Below are positions 50,959 to 60,957 of a stretch of 64,000 nucleotides of DNA, piece after piece (within the stretch, counting starts at the first letter, position 1; each line of letters begins with the position of its first letter). This DNA is from Sergeia podlipaevii (lineage: Eukaryota > Euglenozoa > Kinetoplastea > Trypanosomatida > Trypanosomatidae). A program made the translations under genes and the position numbers. The DNA lies in contig JASANZ010002254.1 of NCBI GenBank assembly GCA_030849805.1, forward strand, positions 50,607 to 114,606, read 5' to 3'. The notes under the pieces were generated by a model. That model was given only the letters and a program-made list of their open reading frames with translations. It did not search any database and had not been told where the DNA came from.

Positions 50959-52452
50959 TCAAGCTCTCTGATACACCGCAAAGTACACCGCTTCCTTGAG
51001 CATTTCGTCAGCCTTGGTGAGTGTTATCTTCACATCATTACACAATATAACGGTATCTCCGCTCAATGGATGACGTGATGCAGCAGCAGTAACGGCACAA
51101 CTACTCCTAGCACCGGCACCGGCACCTTGAGACACGCTACCGTTGACACTGGTATTCGTTGGATTCGCAACGTTGTTGACAAGATACGTCACGTAATGAC
51201 CTCTGAACGCTTCGTACCCCCGATGTGCAGTGACAGAAACAAGCCTGTACGATCGCGCCTTGGGACTCATTCTGCTGTCCGCGCAGATACTAGGTGGGAT
51301 CACGAGGGTGCGACCAAGATGAACAACGTTGTCCAGCTTCACAACCTCTTGCTCCGCCGTGGTGGCCCAGCGCCGCAACTGCAGAATCAACACATTGGGC
51401 ATTTTTCCCAACATTGGGGTCCTGCGCAGCTCTCTACCGTGAATATCAATAAATTTCTCGCTGCTGAAGGTATGTACAAGGGCTTCCTCCATTGTGCACG
51501 ACGCAGCAAAACCAATGTCAACAGGTAGCGAGAAGTAGCGCTCGACCACAACAGAGGTAAGATCTCTCTGCTTGTTTGCACCTTTTAAGTGATTTTCGAT
51601 GGTTCCCCCAAACACGCTACCAAGTAAAAGGGATTGACCCTCTTCATACACGTGCTCGCGCATAGACAGCTTCTCCTTTCCCTTCACAAACGTCCACCCC
51701 TTCATATCATCAGGATTCGTTTGCTCAAATTGTTGTTGTTGCTGTTTGATCTGCTTCCGATGCTTTCTGCCACCGTTACTAGCGTCACCACCTGCTGCTG
51801 CTGCTGCTGCACTGCCAGAGAACTCATCACCGCTAGCTGACCCTGCAGCCGGCTCCGCCTCAACTTTGCACAGTTCTTCATGCACTTCCTCAAGGAGCCG
51901 CTGAAGGAATTCCTGAGCGTCCTCTTGCCTCGATCCATCTGCAGTGGCGGCGGCACCCTTCACACTACCCATTGCAATGGGGAGACGTGGGGACTGCATA
52001 CACTGCCGAGTGAGCCCTGGCTTCCAGTACTGAACAAACCATTTGCCGAGTGTCGCCAACACCGGACACGTACTGCTAAAATTAATGGCAGAAACTGCTA
52101 GCTGGGCAAATGGGGGTAGATGAATGAGAACCTGCATGACGGCGTTGATGAAACACCCGTTGCTACTATTCGTAATACCGCGTGAATACGGAAGCAGGGA
52201 GAAACGTGAGACAAATAGAGAAGGCGTAGAGTGGCCAGCACCGCCTTTGCAATTCACGAGTTGCCGATACACACCATGCAAGTCAAGAGGTTCCACGGCG
52301 ATGTTGCTCAGAGTGCTATGAATGCCAATAGAGGTGCCCGCGTGACTGCAACTAGTGTTAACATTCTGCTGATTATCATTATTTTTCTTCGTATTGTGCC
52401 CTCGTCGCTTTCCTTTTATAGATGCTACCACTTGACCACCAGGTGGAGGCAT
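50959..52452 (-). CDS. ubiquitin-specific protease (USP/UCH family)
   Basis: A 497-residue cysteine protease of the USP fold. The Cys box reads GITNSSNGCFINAVMQVL with catalytic Cys100. The QEDAQEFLQRLLEEVHEEL stretch is the usual second conserved block, and the His box reads YEAFRGHYVTYL with His419. CNDVKITL supplies the third triad position as Asn-Asp, and AVYFAVYQRA closes the fold. The Cys box has Ser-Asn-Gly where Gly-Asn-Thr is usual. A low-complexity Ala/Gln insert sits around 205-245. By length and layout it resembles USP10/Ubp3-type enzymes, which remove ubiquitin from specific cytosolic substrates, but the subfamily is uncertain. Confidence 0.87.
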   Translation of the reverse strand: MPPPGGQVVASIKGKRRGHNTKKNNDNQQNVNTSCSHAGTSIGIHSTLSNIAVEPLDLHGVYRQLVNCKGGAGHSTPSLFVSRFSLLPYSRGITNSSNGCFINAVMQVLIHLPPFAQLAVSAINFSSTCPVLATLGKWFVQYWKPGLTRQCMQSPRLPIAMGSVKGAAATADGSRQEDAQEFLQRLLEEVHEELCKVEAEPAAGSASGDEFSGSAAAAAAGGDASNGGRKHRKQIKQQQQQFEQTNPDDMKGWTFVKGKEKLSMREHVYEEGQSLLLGSVFGGTIENHLKGANKQRDLTSVVVERYFSLPVDIGFAASCTMEEALVHTFSSEKFIDIHGRELRRTPMLGKMPNVLILQLRRWATTAEQEVVKLDNVVHLGRTLVIPPSICADSRMSPKARSYRLVSVTAHRGYEAFRGHYVTYLVNNVANPTNTSVNGSVSQGAGAGARSSCAVTAAASRHPLSGDTVILCNDVKITLTKADEMLKEAVYFAVYQRA

Positions 52453-52805
52453 TCAACAAAATAAAAGCAGAGGTGAAGGCTTGACAGAGAGGAAACTATA
52501 AATCTATGAGACGATGATAAGATAATGAAGAAGCTAAGTGATGTGTGTGTATATGAATGCCTAAATGTATATCGAAGTAAAAACAAAAGGCGTAAGCGGA
52601 CTTCAGGGAGCACAAACAAAAGAAAAGAAGAAAAACTTTTTGATGGACAAACAAAAGCATCTTTGATACATATGGTGATTACTTCAAATATATATATACG
52701 TAAAAGCAATACTTAATCGATTTAATTTCATCTTTCAATTTTTGTTTCTTGAATCTGTATCGGTAAAAAAAAAGTAGTGCACTTATCAAGACAATCTCTA
52801 GCGCT
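52453..52805. other. intergenic spacer
   Basis: AT-rich. No gene is seen. Confidence 0.6.
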
Positions 52806-55574
52806 TTACTGCGACCCAATGAAAGTCTCTATGCGTTTGCCAGACTTTGCGAGATCCACTAACTTACGCAGCTGCATCTTGACAGTCCCAGTGTTGTGGC
52901 TCACCTCCAACACCTTTGACGCAGTGTGCCTAGACTCCATGCGCAGCAGGTGTGCCAAGGCTGCCTCTACCATCTCCTCCCACCCCACCGTGATGTCATC
53001 CTCCACAGGACAGGACAGTAACACTCTAACTACCTCCCACTCCTGTGCACTGCCCAGAAGGCTTGCGTACTGTGAGCGTAGAGACAAAAAGAATAGGCCT
53101 GCGCAAGCATTTAGCGCGGCACAAGCTCGCCGTTGACTGGCCTTGGCTTGCGCCACAGCCTCTGTCCGCTGAAACAAGAGTTTGTAACTCTCGTTCAATA
53201 AAAGCTCAATGGCGTCGGTGTTGACTGGGTTACGGTCGCGGAAACGTGCTAGAAGTCGCTTCTCCACAGCTCTAAAGAACTCCGCCGCTTGATCGAGATC
53301 TGCGTGGGCAGACACGAGCTGACGGCGCGCCACCATATGAGTTTCAATGGACCCCTCAAAAATCCGAAGTGGAACCTCACCTGCCACTTCAAAGCTCAGA
53401 GCTGGGTCGTGATAGTGATCGCGCAGACGGCGCAGCAGGTCGGTGGCGAGCAGCCACAAACCTTGAGGGGTAGACCCTTGTAGCTTAAAGCGAGCTGCAT
53501 TCTTGGACACCAATATCGTCGCATCCACCCCATTGCAATACTCGACAGAAAGCACGTTAGTTGCTACGTAACCTGTACCGGAGAACTCACTGTACAGTTC
53601 CTGCAAGGAGGGTGGGTCTACCTTGTCTGTGTTGACCTGTACGCTAAAGGCCGTGCTCTTTACCGGAGCTATGGCATGTCCTACCAGTGCAAGGGGAAGT
53701 ATTGTGTGCGTTTGAGAGGTACACTGCGCGTGGCGGCCACGGGGGTACATCGCAACAGCTATGACTTCCAAGGAGGAAGGAATGAGAGCTGCGCCATCGA
53801 CTGTGGAACACGTAGCGCGAAACGAGACCGTGACGGTACTTCCAGCAGTAAGTGATGGAATAGTTGTAAGCGGCGGTTCGATTTCAACGGGGGCTGTAGA
53901 CTGCACCTGGATCGCTACATCACTGAGGCAGCTTGTACCATCCGTCTGCGGCTGTAGCGTAACCTGAAGGAGCAAGACAATGGAACCATCTGCGCTTGGT
54001 GCCTCTGGAACTGATGCGAACACCATACACACAAGGGATTCAGCGGTTTTTGCGCTTTCCACGAACAATCCGATGCGGCTCTCTGGGCCTGTCGTAGTTG
54101 AGGGTAAAATCTCATCTGATGGTGCAGGAGCCGGGGCTTGTGCAGAATTTGACATACCCGCAGCTGCCACTGCGCCGGGGGCAACATCAATTGCGTCAGA
54201 ATCAAGTTTGGGTACTTGCTGCTCCGGGTCATTGTTTTGATGTGCTGCTGCGGCTGCTGCGTACAAGGAGGGCTGTGGTGTGCAACCGCCACGCTCTGCC
54301 GCGGCCACCTCGCGCTGTAGCTGCCGCAGTTCCATCACCATATCGCTGTAAGCTGCCACCTGAGTGTCGAGCGGCTGCACAGGTCCATCAGCCGGATCTG
54401 TGCCGAGGTAATTCACAGATAGTGTGCCCTCCGTGCTCAAAGTAGCAAGCATTCCCTGCACCCCACAAAGAGTTCCCACACGCACGGTGAGGGCATTGCC
54501 AGTGCCCTGTGCAAGCGCCGCACTCCACTCCAATGCAGAGTCTGAATACACGCCGATCGTGCCATTCCACGTACAAACCAGCAAGTTAAAGGCATTTATG
54601 TTTGATAGGGGGTACACGCCCAGTGCGGCTGACTCCACATCCAGACGTTTAGAGAGGCGACAAACGCCGGTGTGGGAGAGAAGATACAGTGTGTATGGGC
54701 ACAAAACGATTATGTCCGCATCTTGGTATTCGCTCAGACGTGATACACGCGCGACCTGGATATCAACGGCCTCATCGCCAAGGTTGAAAGCCCATGCGGG
54801 GCTCAACGCACTAGCGGTGCTACTGCTGGTGTTCTGACGTGGATTAGTAGGGTCCGTACCAGCACTACTCGCTATGCTAGAAACACTGTAGCACATAAGA
54901 AACATACTAGAGTTATTAGTTAGCAATGCGTCGCGTTTCTCGGTGTAAGCGAGGCAACCAGGGACTAGGTATTGATTGGATGGAAGAAATCGTTTGTAAA
55001 GCACCTTGTTGTGGTCTACGATGGTGAGCTGGCCGTCCATGGATTGCACGCAGATGAGATGATATGACACATGCCCAAAGCGGCCACTAGTGAAGTTGTA
55101 CGTGGTGTGCTCAAAAGTTGTCTCATAATAAGTGAGAAGCTCATAGAAAGTCGAGATTCCCGTTGTAGTGATGTTCGCTTCTCCTTCCGGTTCCCCTGCG
55201 CTCTTGTTCTTCTTGCTACTACCTGGCGTCTCTTCCTTGCCGTGCCGCAGCAAGCGAGCCAGCATGAGACGCCGAGGAAAGAGAATGGCTAGCAAATTCT
55301 GTGTCACACCCTCTACTACCGGCTCAAAAGGTCCACACTGCAGTTGTAAAATGGGCTCGTCAAACTGCTTCTCTAAAAGCAGGTCTTCTGCTGGCATCTT
55401 ACCACGCTCTGTGCCAGGTCTCATGATGCGCAAGCGGCCTTGAAAAGACCCCAAGGCAATCAGATCAGCCGTGTTAGTATTATCAATGTCACCGATAGTC
55501 AGTGCTGAAGGGCTGAACTCCTCACCTGGAAAGGAGGTGTACCAGTAGTCGCGAAGTTGAAAAAGAGAGCCCAT
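52806..55574 (-). CDS. BBS9: BBSome subunit BBS9 (PTHB1)
   Basis: A 922-residue protein (human BBS9 is 887). The start at 55574 reads MGSLFQLRDYWYTSF, directly comparable to the human opening MSLFKARDWWST. Upstream in-frame sequence is leader. Other matches are DLIALGSFQGRLRIMRP, the AEDLLLEKQFDEPILQLQCG block, LICVQSMDGQLTIVDHNKV, RFLPSNQYLVPGCLAY and LSVNYLGTDPADGPVQP. The N-terminal half is a beta-propeller and the C-terminal half has the platform and helical hairpin domains. In the known complex BBS9 is a central scaffold that binds most other BBSome subunits. The BBSome moves membrane proteins in and out of the cilium, so this indicates a flagellated cell. Confidence 0.92.
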   Translation of the reverse strand: MGSLFQLRDYWYTSFPGEEFSPSALTIGDIDNTNTADLIALGSFQGRLRIMRPGTERGKMPAEDLLLEKQFDEPILQLQCGPFEPVVEGVTQNLLAILFPRRLMLARLLRHGKEETPGSSKKNKSAGEPEGEANITTTGISTFYELLTYYETTFEHTTYNFTSGRFGHVSYHLICVQSMDGQLTIVDHNKVLYKRFLPSNQYLVPGCLAYTEKRDALLTNNSSMFLMCYSVSSIASSAGTDPTNPRQNTSSSTASALSPAWAFNLGDEAVDIQVARVSRLSEYQDADIIVLCPYTLYLLSHTGVCRLSKRLDVESAALGVYPLSNINAFNLLVCTWNGTIGVYSDSALEWSAALAQGTGNALTVRVGTLCGVQGMLATLSTEGTLSVNYLGTDPADGPVQPLDTQVAAYSDMVMELRQLQREVAAAERGGCTPQPSLYAAAAAAHQNNDPEQQVPKLDSDAIDVAPGAVAAAGMSNSAQAPAPAPSDEILPSTTTGPESRIGLFVESAKTAESLVCMVFASVPEAPSADGSIVLLLQVTLQPQTDGTSCLSDVAIQVQSTAPVEIEPPLTTIPSLTAGSTVTVSFRATCSTVDGAALIPSSLEVIAVAMYPRGRHAQCTSQTHTILPLALVGHAIAPVKSTAFSVQVNTDKVDPPSLQELYSEFSGTGYVATNVLSVEYCNGVDATILVSKNAARFKLQGSTPQGLWLLATDLLRRLRDHYHDPALSFEVAGEVPLRIFEGSIETHMVARRQLVSAHADLDQAAEFFRAVEKRLLARFRDRNPVNTDAIELLLNESYKLLFQRTEAVAQAKASQRRACAALNACAGLFFLSLRSQYASLLGSAQEWEVVRVLLSCPVEDDITVGWEEMVEAALAHLLRMESRHTASKVLEVSHNTGTVKMQLRKLVDLAKSGKRIETFIGSQ

Positions 55575-56483
55575 CCTTGCTTGAGGGAAAACAAAAGTAG
55601 TAATAATTGAAATATGGGAGCTAACTGTGGGCCCTCCTCTGGCTTGTAGAAATGAAAATGAAACGCCTGCAATCCGCAACTATATATGCAAATAGCAATC
55701 TATAGGACTGTGAAAGAAGCAAGTAATGCTGAAAATGATATAATGTGTAGTAAAGAATGGCAACACGCAAACACACACACACACACACACACAATGATTT
55801 TCAATTGACCTTGTCCCTCCTCTACAAGCAAGGAAAGAAACACTACACAGACCAAAAGCACCAATGACCACGTACGAGAGACCAAACAGCACAATACCTA
55901 AAATTCAAAATGTGTAGCTATGACTTCAAGAGAGCGTAACGTTGAAAAAAAAAAAAACGATGACCCTCACGTGTTTCTTGTGCATTGTCATAAATGAAGG
56001 GATGGAATAGAGGAAGAGATACAAAAGAAGCATACACATCCCAAAGATATAAAGTGACGAAGATACATACAAATACCATCCGAGTAGACCATTTTTCTCC
56101 ACCTTTCAATTTTTCTTGTGAAGACATACGAAAATTTCAATACAGTTTATATGTTATGTCAAAGACATCAATTACTTCGTTACGCAGTGGCAGAAACAGC
56201 GACAACAAGAACACTTTTTGCCCCACCACCTCTTTTTCAAAAACTCAATGTGTGCATCCCTATAGAAGCAAATATCGTGAACCCCAAAAAATACAAACAG
56301 AAACGGTGAAAGCGCAAAATCAGTGCTTGCCAGCATTCACGATGTAAAGAGGAATCACGAGCAAAAAAAAAAAACACGAATTACATAGAACTTCTTCATT
56401 CCTCTTTCTCTTTTTCTTTTCGTTGACTGTGTATATGTCTGCCTCGTTGCAGATTCGCCACATAAAAATTGACCCTCTTTCTC
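55575..56483. other. intergenic spacer with (AC)11
   Basis: AT-rich. It contains an AC repeat at 55771-55792 and A-tracts at 55944-55957 and 56361-56373. No gene is seen. Confidence 0.6.
55771..55792. repeat. (AC)11 microsatellite
   Basis: Eleven AC units in the 5' flank of BBS9. Confidence 0.85.
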
Positions 56484-57557
56484 TTACTCTTCATCATCCC
56501 ATCCCCAGTCCTCACTGTTCTTACGACGGTAAATAGGCCTGCCGGAAAGCACTTCACTTGCGGAGTTGCCTGTTTGCTGCTGCTGTTGCTGCTGAGCTGG
56601 TACCACTTGACGGGTGACACCCCAGGTGCGTGTGGGCTGCGTGCTTGAACCCGCTGCTGTAGCAGGGGAGCTAGCCCACCCATTGGCCACATGCGTCTGT
56701 GGCTGCCGAGTGTTAGGAATTGCTACGTGGCCCATGCCAACAAAGCGCTCAGAGTTAACAGGAGCGGGCTCCACGCCGACAGCGGCAGTTCGCGCGTGCT
56801 CGCGCAGTCCGGTCAGTCCGTCGTCTGTTCCCTCCTCACTATGGGCAATCTTTTGAGATATGTCCGTCGCGTATGCTGAAACCGCTGCCCATCCTCTCGA
56901 CAGTGAGTCCTTCATACCGCTCATGTCTGCCTCGGCGCCTTTCTGGGCCACCATACTCAAACTTGCAGTAAGAGCTCCGTACCACCCACTGCCGTTGCTA
57001 CTGTTGTTGGTTGCCCCATTGCTGCCTAGATAACCCTGAGAACTGCCACCAGCTGAAGTGGGCGACGAGTACCCACCGGAGCCTAGACCAACGTACTGCG
57101 ACTGCGGGGATGCGGCTCCTTGCTGCTGGCTCGCCTTAACGCGCGTGTACCACTCAGGCGGTTGCCAGGCTGCCTCGTTAAATGGTTGGCCAAGGGCCTC
57201 TGCCTCAAGCATGGACGCATAGCGCAGAGCTGCGAGCGACTCATAGCGAGCCTTGAGAGGGGTCTTGGGCACGCCATTGGCGTCCAAGTAGAGTCTTGCC
57301 CTACGGTTGCCACCGATCTCCATCTGCCGCAGCTTCTCCGGCTTCCAGTCACTCCAACCATCCATGGTACTGCTGCGTACAAAGGATAGATGCACGCCCA
57401 GACTGCGGTGAACGCCGCTGCACTCAAGGCACACAAAGATGCCGTGTTGGACGTCACACCACTGTGGGTTAGGAGCTCCGCACTCAAAGCAGGTCTTGCA
57501 CTCCGGATCTTTCTCAACAATCGCCTTGAAGCGCTGCGCATCTGCCTTCGTCGTCAT
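56484..57557 (-). CDS. ARF GTPase-activating protein (ARFGAP1/Gcs1-like)
   Basis: A 357-residue protein from the first ATG, at 57557. The ArfGAP zinc finger is C23-x2-C26-x16-C43-x2-C46, followed by [17 protein letters not shown] with the arginine finger Arg51. The domain continues through [14 protein letters not shown] to about residue 125. The remainder is Ser/Gly/Gln-rich, with a weakly amphipathic segment near 185-215 ([16 protein letters not shown]) that could be a curvature-sensing helix as in ARFGAP1. The protein ends WGWDDEE, similar to the aromatic-acidic coat-binding tails of that group. The known role is to stimulate GTP hydrolysis by ARF on COPI-coated Golgi membranes. Confidence 0.9.
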   Translation of the reverse strand: MTTKADAQRFKAIVEKDPECKTCFECGAPNPQWCDVQHGIFVCLECSGVHRSLGVHLSFVRSSTMDGWSDWKPEKLRQMEIGGNRRARLYLDANGVPKTPLKARYESLAALRYASMLEAEALGQPFNEAAWQPPEWYTRVKASQQQGAASPQSQYVGLGSGGYSSPTSAGGSSQGYLGSNGATNNSSNGSGWYGALTASLSMVAQKGAEADMSGMKDSLSRGWAAVSAYATDISQKIAHSEEGTDDGLTGLREHARTAAVGVEPAPVNSERFVGMGHVAIPNTRQPQTHVANGWASSPATAAGSSTQPTRTWGVTRQVVPAQQQQQQQTGNSASEVLSGRPIYRRKNSEDWGWDDEE

Positions 57558-58194
57558 AGCTACCACAAAAGCCCTAAATAATGAAAGAGTTTATATGAGC
57601 TAAACTATCGTTTAGCAACACCTAAAAATACTTTGAAACAATATACGTTTCCAATGCACCAAAACAACAACAAAAAAATGCACGCACACCAAGTGTCAAA
57701 ATCTGCTGTGACGCAAATTCCTAAACAAGATTTCAAACACACACACAAAAAAAAAAAAAATGGACAAAAAAAGGAAAAGTGAAAAGAAAAGTATAAGAGA
57801 AGGTTCCAAGTGATACATAATAGAGAAGAAGGTCAAAAGTGGGGAAAGAAGCGCAGTAAACAACACCTTCCGTCAGGGCACGCGTAAAGAGAGTAAGGAT
57901 CGCTTCCAGTACAAGTTCAAAGTGTTTGCTATATATCCTGGTACTATACAGAAAGCCACTTTAAACAAACAAACAAACAAACAAACAAAAAAGGCTACAT
58001 CATAAAAGTAAAACTTCACCACCACCTGATAATCAAAATAGTGTAATGTATATCTCACCACGGCGATGATATATACTTCGCTTTTTTTTTTTTTTTACAT
58101 GATCACATAGCCAATAAGAATGACAATCGGTTGCAAATAGAAAAAAAATATAGGCGTTGCTGCAACATTGCCAAAAAAAAAAAAAGTGAGTTGC
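57558..58194. other. intergenic spacer with (AAAC)6
   Basis: AT-rich. An (AAAC)6 repeat lies at 57963-57986, with A-tracts at 57747-57761 and 58169-58182. No gene is seen. Confidence 0.6.
57963..57986. repeat. (AAAC)6 microsatellite
   Basis: Six AAAC units upstream of the ArfGAP gene; a shorter run of the same unit lies near 11187-11204. Confidence 0.85.
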
Positions 58195-60552
58195 TCAAGT
58201 GCTCTTACGCGGTTTCCCCTGCTTGCGCTGCTTCTTGTCCTCCGTCTTCTGCTCCATCTTGTCCATCTCGGAGATCGTTGCCTCCCGCAGCTTCTTCGTG
58301 CTCTGAAGTGCTTGCTTGGTTTTCTTCCACTCTGTGCGCGCTGTTAGTAGCTCATCGCGGTCAGACTTACTCCTTAGCTTCATCAACTCTTCATCTTCAC
58401 CGCGACCCATGTTGACATCTCGAACGACTTGCAGCTCTCGACCAATGCTACTAGCTCTCTTCTTGGATCTGCTGGCGCCACTGCCGCGGCGACCCTCGCC
58501 GATAAGCTTCATCTTTACACCCGCCTCTTTGACCTCGAGGTCCGCAATGCGGGCCTCGTACACTTGGCGAAGAAAGCCCAACTTGGAGGCAAACTCGTCT
58601 TGCATCTTTGTGATCTGCTCTTGCTGCCGCTGAAGCTGCTGCGCCTGGCGGGCAAGCACTGCATCCGACTGCGCCTGCTCAGAGCGAGAGAGTACACGGC
58701 TGCCACCGGCGTCTTGTCCACCAGCAGTCATCGGAACCGTAGAAGTATTGCTCTGCATATCGGACTGAGACGTGGCGACACCGTCCTTCTCCTTGTCCAG
58801 CATGGACTCCATGGCATTGCGCTGCTTGTAAGAGGTCTGACCACCAGTAGGCATAAGAGCTTGCTCGTAGTTACTCTCGTACTTCTCAATACCCGACACG
58901 CCACCACCTGCACTGCCGCCAGCCCTAATGCCACCATCACCAACGTCATTCCGCGCCGTCGAAGAGACAGAAAGAGTAAGGGTCTTGAGGAAGGCACCCA
59001 TCTCATCATCCAGCGTGAGCGCAACGTTGAGGCCGTCGATGTCACGATCAATAGAGCGCACCACATCGAGCAGCGCGTGTACTGTCTCAAAAGGCGTGGC
59101 ACTAATGGTGGTCTCGTCAAAGACAGTAGCGGGAGGCAAAACAGCGCCCTCAGAGACGCCAGTGCGTATGCCAGAAGTATGAAGAGACTGGGGTTGGACT
59201 GAGCCGACTGCCATTTGACTGTTTTCTCCTACGTGGCGCGGTTCAATGCTCAAACTATCCGCGCCAGCAATATTAGTACTAAACATCTCCAGTTCACTCT
59301 CGGCGGCCATTCTCTGTGCATCACTGAGGTCAACTTGCATTGTGACACCGGAAGTTATGCCTTGCTGTTGTTTGTTGTGCCGAAGCGCTGCAAGTGTGTA
59401 GCCGCCATGCCACCTCTGGGTAGTGATGCGGCCGATGCGGTCGATGGATGTGATGGCGCCAGCAGGGAATGTGGCTTGCATTTTCTTTACCAAGTCATTT
59501 GTAAAGTCACGTAGTTGCGTGAGAATCGCCTTGCCTTGACGCAGTTTCGCGTTTTGCAAGTCGTAGAGCCGAATGTGCTGGAAGGACATGTAGAGAATCT
59601 TCTTACGCTCGTGAAGAGCTGTCATGAGCTCGTGTGCGGTTTCAACAACAGTGTCCTTGACTGCGGTAAAGCGCCCCACTAGCTGTTGGAAGTTCGAGTC
59701 GATCATCTTGAGCTTGAAGCGGATGCTCGGCTCGACGGCTAGATATGCCTCACCTGTGCGGCTGCCCTGACTGCACGACATGAGTGTTTCACGAACCTCC
59801 ATAATGAGAGCACGTGTGGAGCGGATCTGCTGACTGAGACTATCCATGGTTTGCCGGAACGTCGTTCGTGCCGGGTTCATGCGCTCTTGCATTTCCATTT
59901 CCGCCGTCACCTTGTCAAATGCTTCCTTGCACGATGTCTCAAGGTCGGCGTTCAGCTGATGAAAGAGCAAGGCCATTTGATCTTCCAGTGCGCTTGTTTG
60001 CGTTTGCAGAGCCTGATTGTGGTTCTCAAGCAGCTCCACTGCCTTACCGTGTTCCAGCGCCACCTGCCCCACTTCGTTGAGCATCTTCTGCAACCTGTCA
60101 CGCTCCATTTCAGATTCTCTCAAACGATCTTTCACATCGCGGAGCTCGCGCTGCAGAATGCGAATTTCGTTAAAGTGAAAGTGCTCATCGATGCTCTCAT
60201 CACCGAATACTACATGAAAAAAACATCCCAGTAAGCGACCTAGCTCAGCGGTTTTGCGGAATAGTTTCGAAGCAAGTAGAAGCATATCTGTCACAGGAAA
60301 CGTCGTCGGAAACTCCTCTTCCATTTTGAACATAATATCTTTTAAGCTGACCACGTCATACACGTCTCCAGCAACCTCCTGCATGCAGAGCTGAATGTGC
60401 CTACGCATCTCGCGCAGCCGTGTGAACTGCTCGCTTGCTAGCGGATCATATTTGTACTTGAGGTCAATGCAGCTGGGTACAAAACTCGCCTCAGTCTGCG
60501 CCTCCTGTGTCGAGACAAAACGGCTGCGTGCCGTGGGTGGAAGTGCTGACAT
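58195..60552 (-). CDS. large coiled-coil protein, function unknown
   Basis: A 785-residue protein from an ATG. Residues about 30-125 are a compact helical region (FTRLREMRRHIQLCMQEV, then DMLLLASKLFRKTAELGRLL). A long coiled coil spans about 130-220 (ELRDVKDRLRESEMERDRLQ). The middle is helical with no heptads that I can track. Residues 430-640 are Ser/Gly/Thr-rich, and two further coiled coils lie at about 630-680 and 730-775. The C-terminus is strongly basic (KKQRKQGKPRKST). It looks like a cytoskeletal or flagellar structural protein of the kind common in kinetoplastids, but I recognise no family. Confidence 0.78.
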   Translation of the reverse strand: MSALPPTARSRFVSTQEAQTEASFVPSCIDLKYKYDPLASEQFTRLREMRRHIQLCMQEVAGDVYDVVSLKDIMFKMEEEFPTTFPVTDMLLLASKLFRKTAELGRLLGCFFHVVFGDESIDEHFHFNEIRILQRELRDVKDRLRESEMERDRLQKMLNEVGQVALEHGKAVELLENHNQALQTQTSALEDQMALLFHQLNADLETSCKEAFDKVTAEMEMQERMNPARTTFRQTMDSLSQQIRSTRALIMEVRETLMSCSQGSRTGEAYLAVEPSIRFKLKMIDSNFQQLVGRFTAVKDTVVETAHELMTALHERKKILYMSFQHIRLYDLQNAKLRQGKAILTQLRDFTNDLVKKMQATFPAGAITSIDRIGRITTQRWHGGYTLAALRHNKQQQGITSGVTMQVDLSDAQRMAAESELEMFSTNIAGADSLSIEPRHVGENSQMAVGSVQPQSLHTSGIRTGVSEGAVLPPATVFDETTISATPFETVHALLDVVRSIDRDIDGLNVALTLDDEMGAFLKTLTLSVSSTARNDVGDGGIRAGGSAGGGVSGIEKYESNYEQALMPTGGQTSYKQRNAMESMLDKEKDGVATSQSDMQSNTSTVPMTAGGQDAGGSRVLSRSEQAQSDAVLARQAQQLQRQQEQITKMQDEFASKLGFLRQVYEARIADLEVKEAGVKMKLIGEGRRGSGASRSKKRASSIGRELQVVRDVNMGRGEDEELMKLRSKSDRDELLTARTEWKKTKQALQSTKKLREATISEMDKMEQKTEDKKQRKQGKPRKST

Positions 60553-60957
60553 GTAATACTTGCTTTTCTCTCGATGCGTGTAAATAGGCTATATGCGCAA
60601 CTTTGAGCCTTTTTTAAAAATTAAAAATGTCAAGAGTTCCGTGTGCTCTGTTCAAATCTAGAAGATGCAATATACAATTTTAAAGAAAGGATAGAAAAAA
60701 AAGAAGTGATGCACACTATTCAGCAGAAAGAACTAGAACAACTCCAAATAGCTTTTCTTTCGTGGTTTAACATATTGTGCATCATGATGTCAAAAGAAGT
60801 GTGTTTAGATATTGATTTAGCTTTGAAACAAAAGTACTCATTCTTGAGTAATAGATTACATCAGTGGTCAACAAAACACAAGCCATGACAGTTTCCACAC
60901 AAAGAAAGCAAACAAACCAAAAAAAAATGTATACCCATATATCTATATGTAGCTTCT
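60553..60957. other. intergenic spacer
   Basis: AT-rich. A plus-strand frame opening at the ATG at 60709 runs 59 codons and reads like a helical protein, but it is opposite to all neighbours and has AT-rich codon use, so it is not annotated as a gene. Confidence 0.5.

Noticed and set aside
3704..52452. Idea that the Ubl protein, PPPDE peptidase, WLM protease and USP form a ubiquitin/SUMO gene cluster
   Set aside because: They are scattered over 49 kb on two strands among unrelated genes, and kinetoplastid transcription units are not functional operons.
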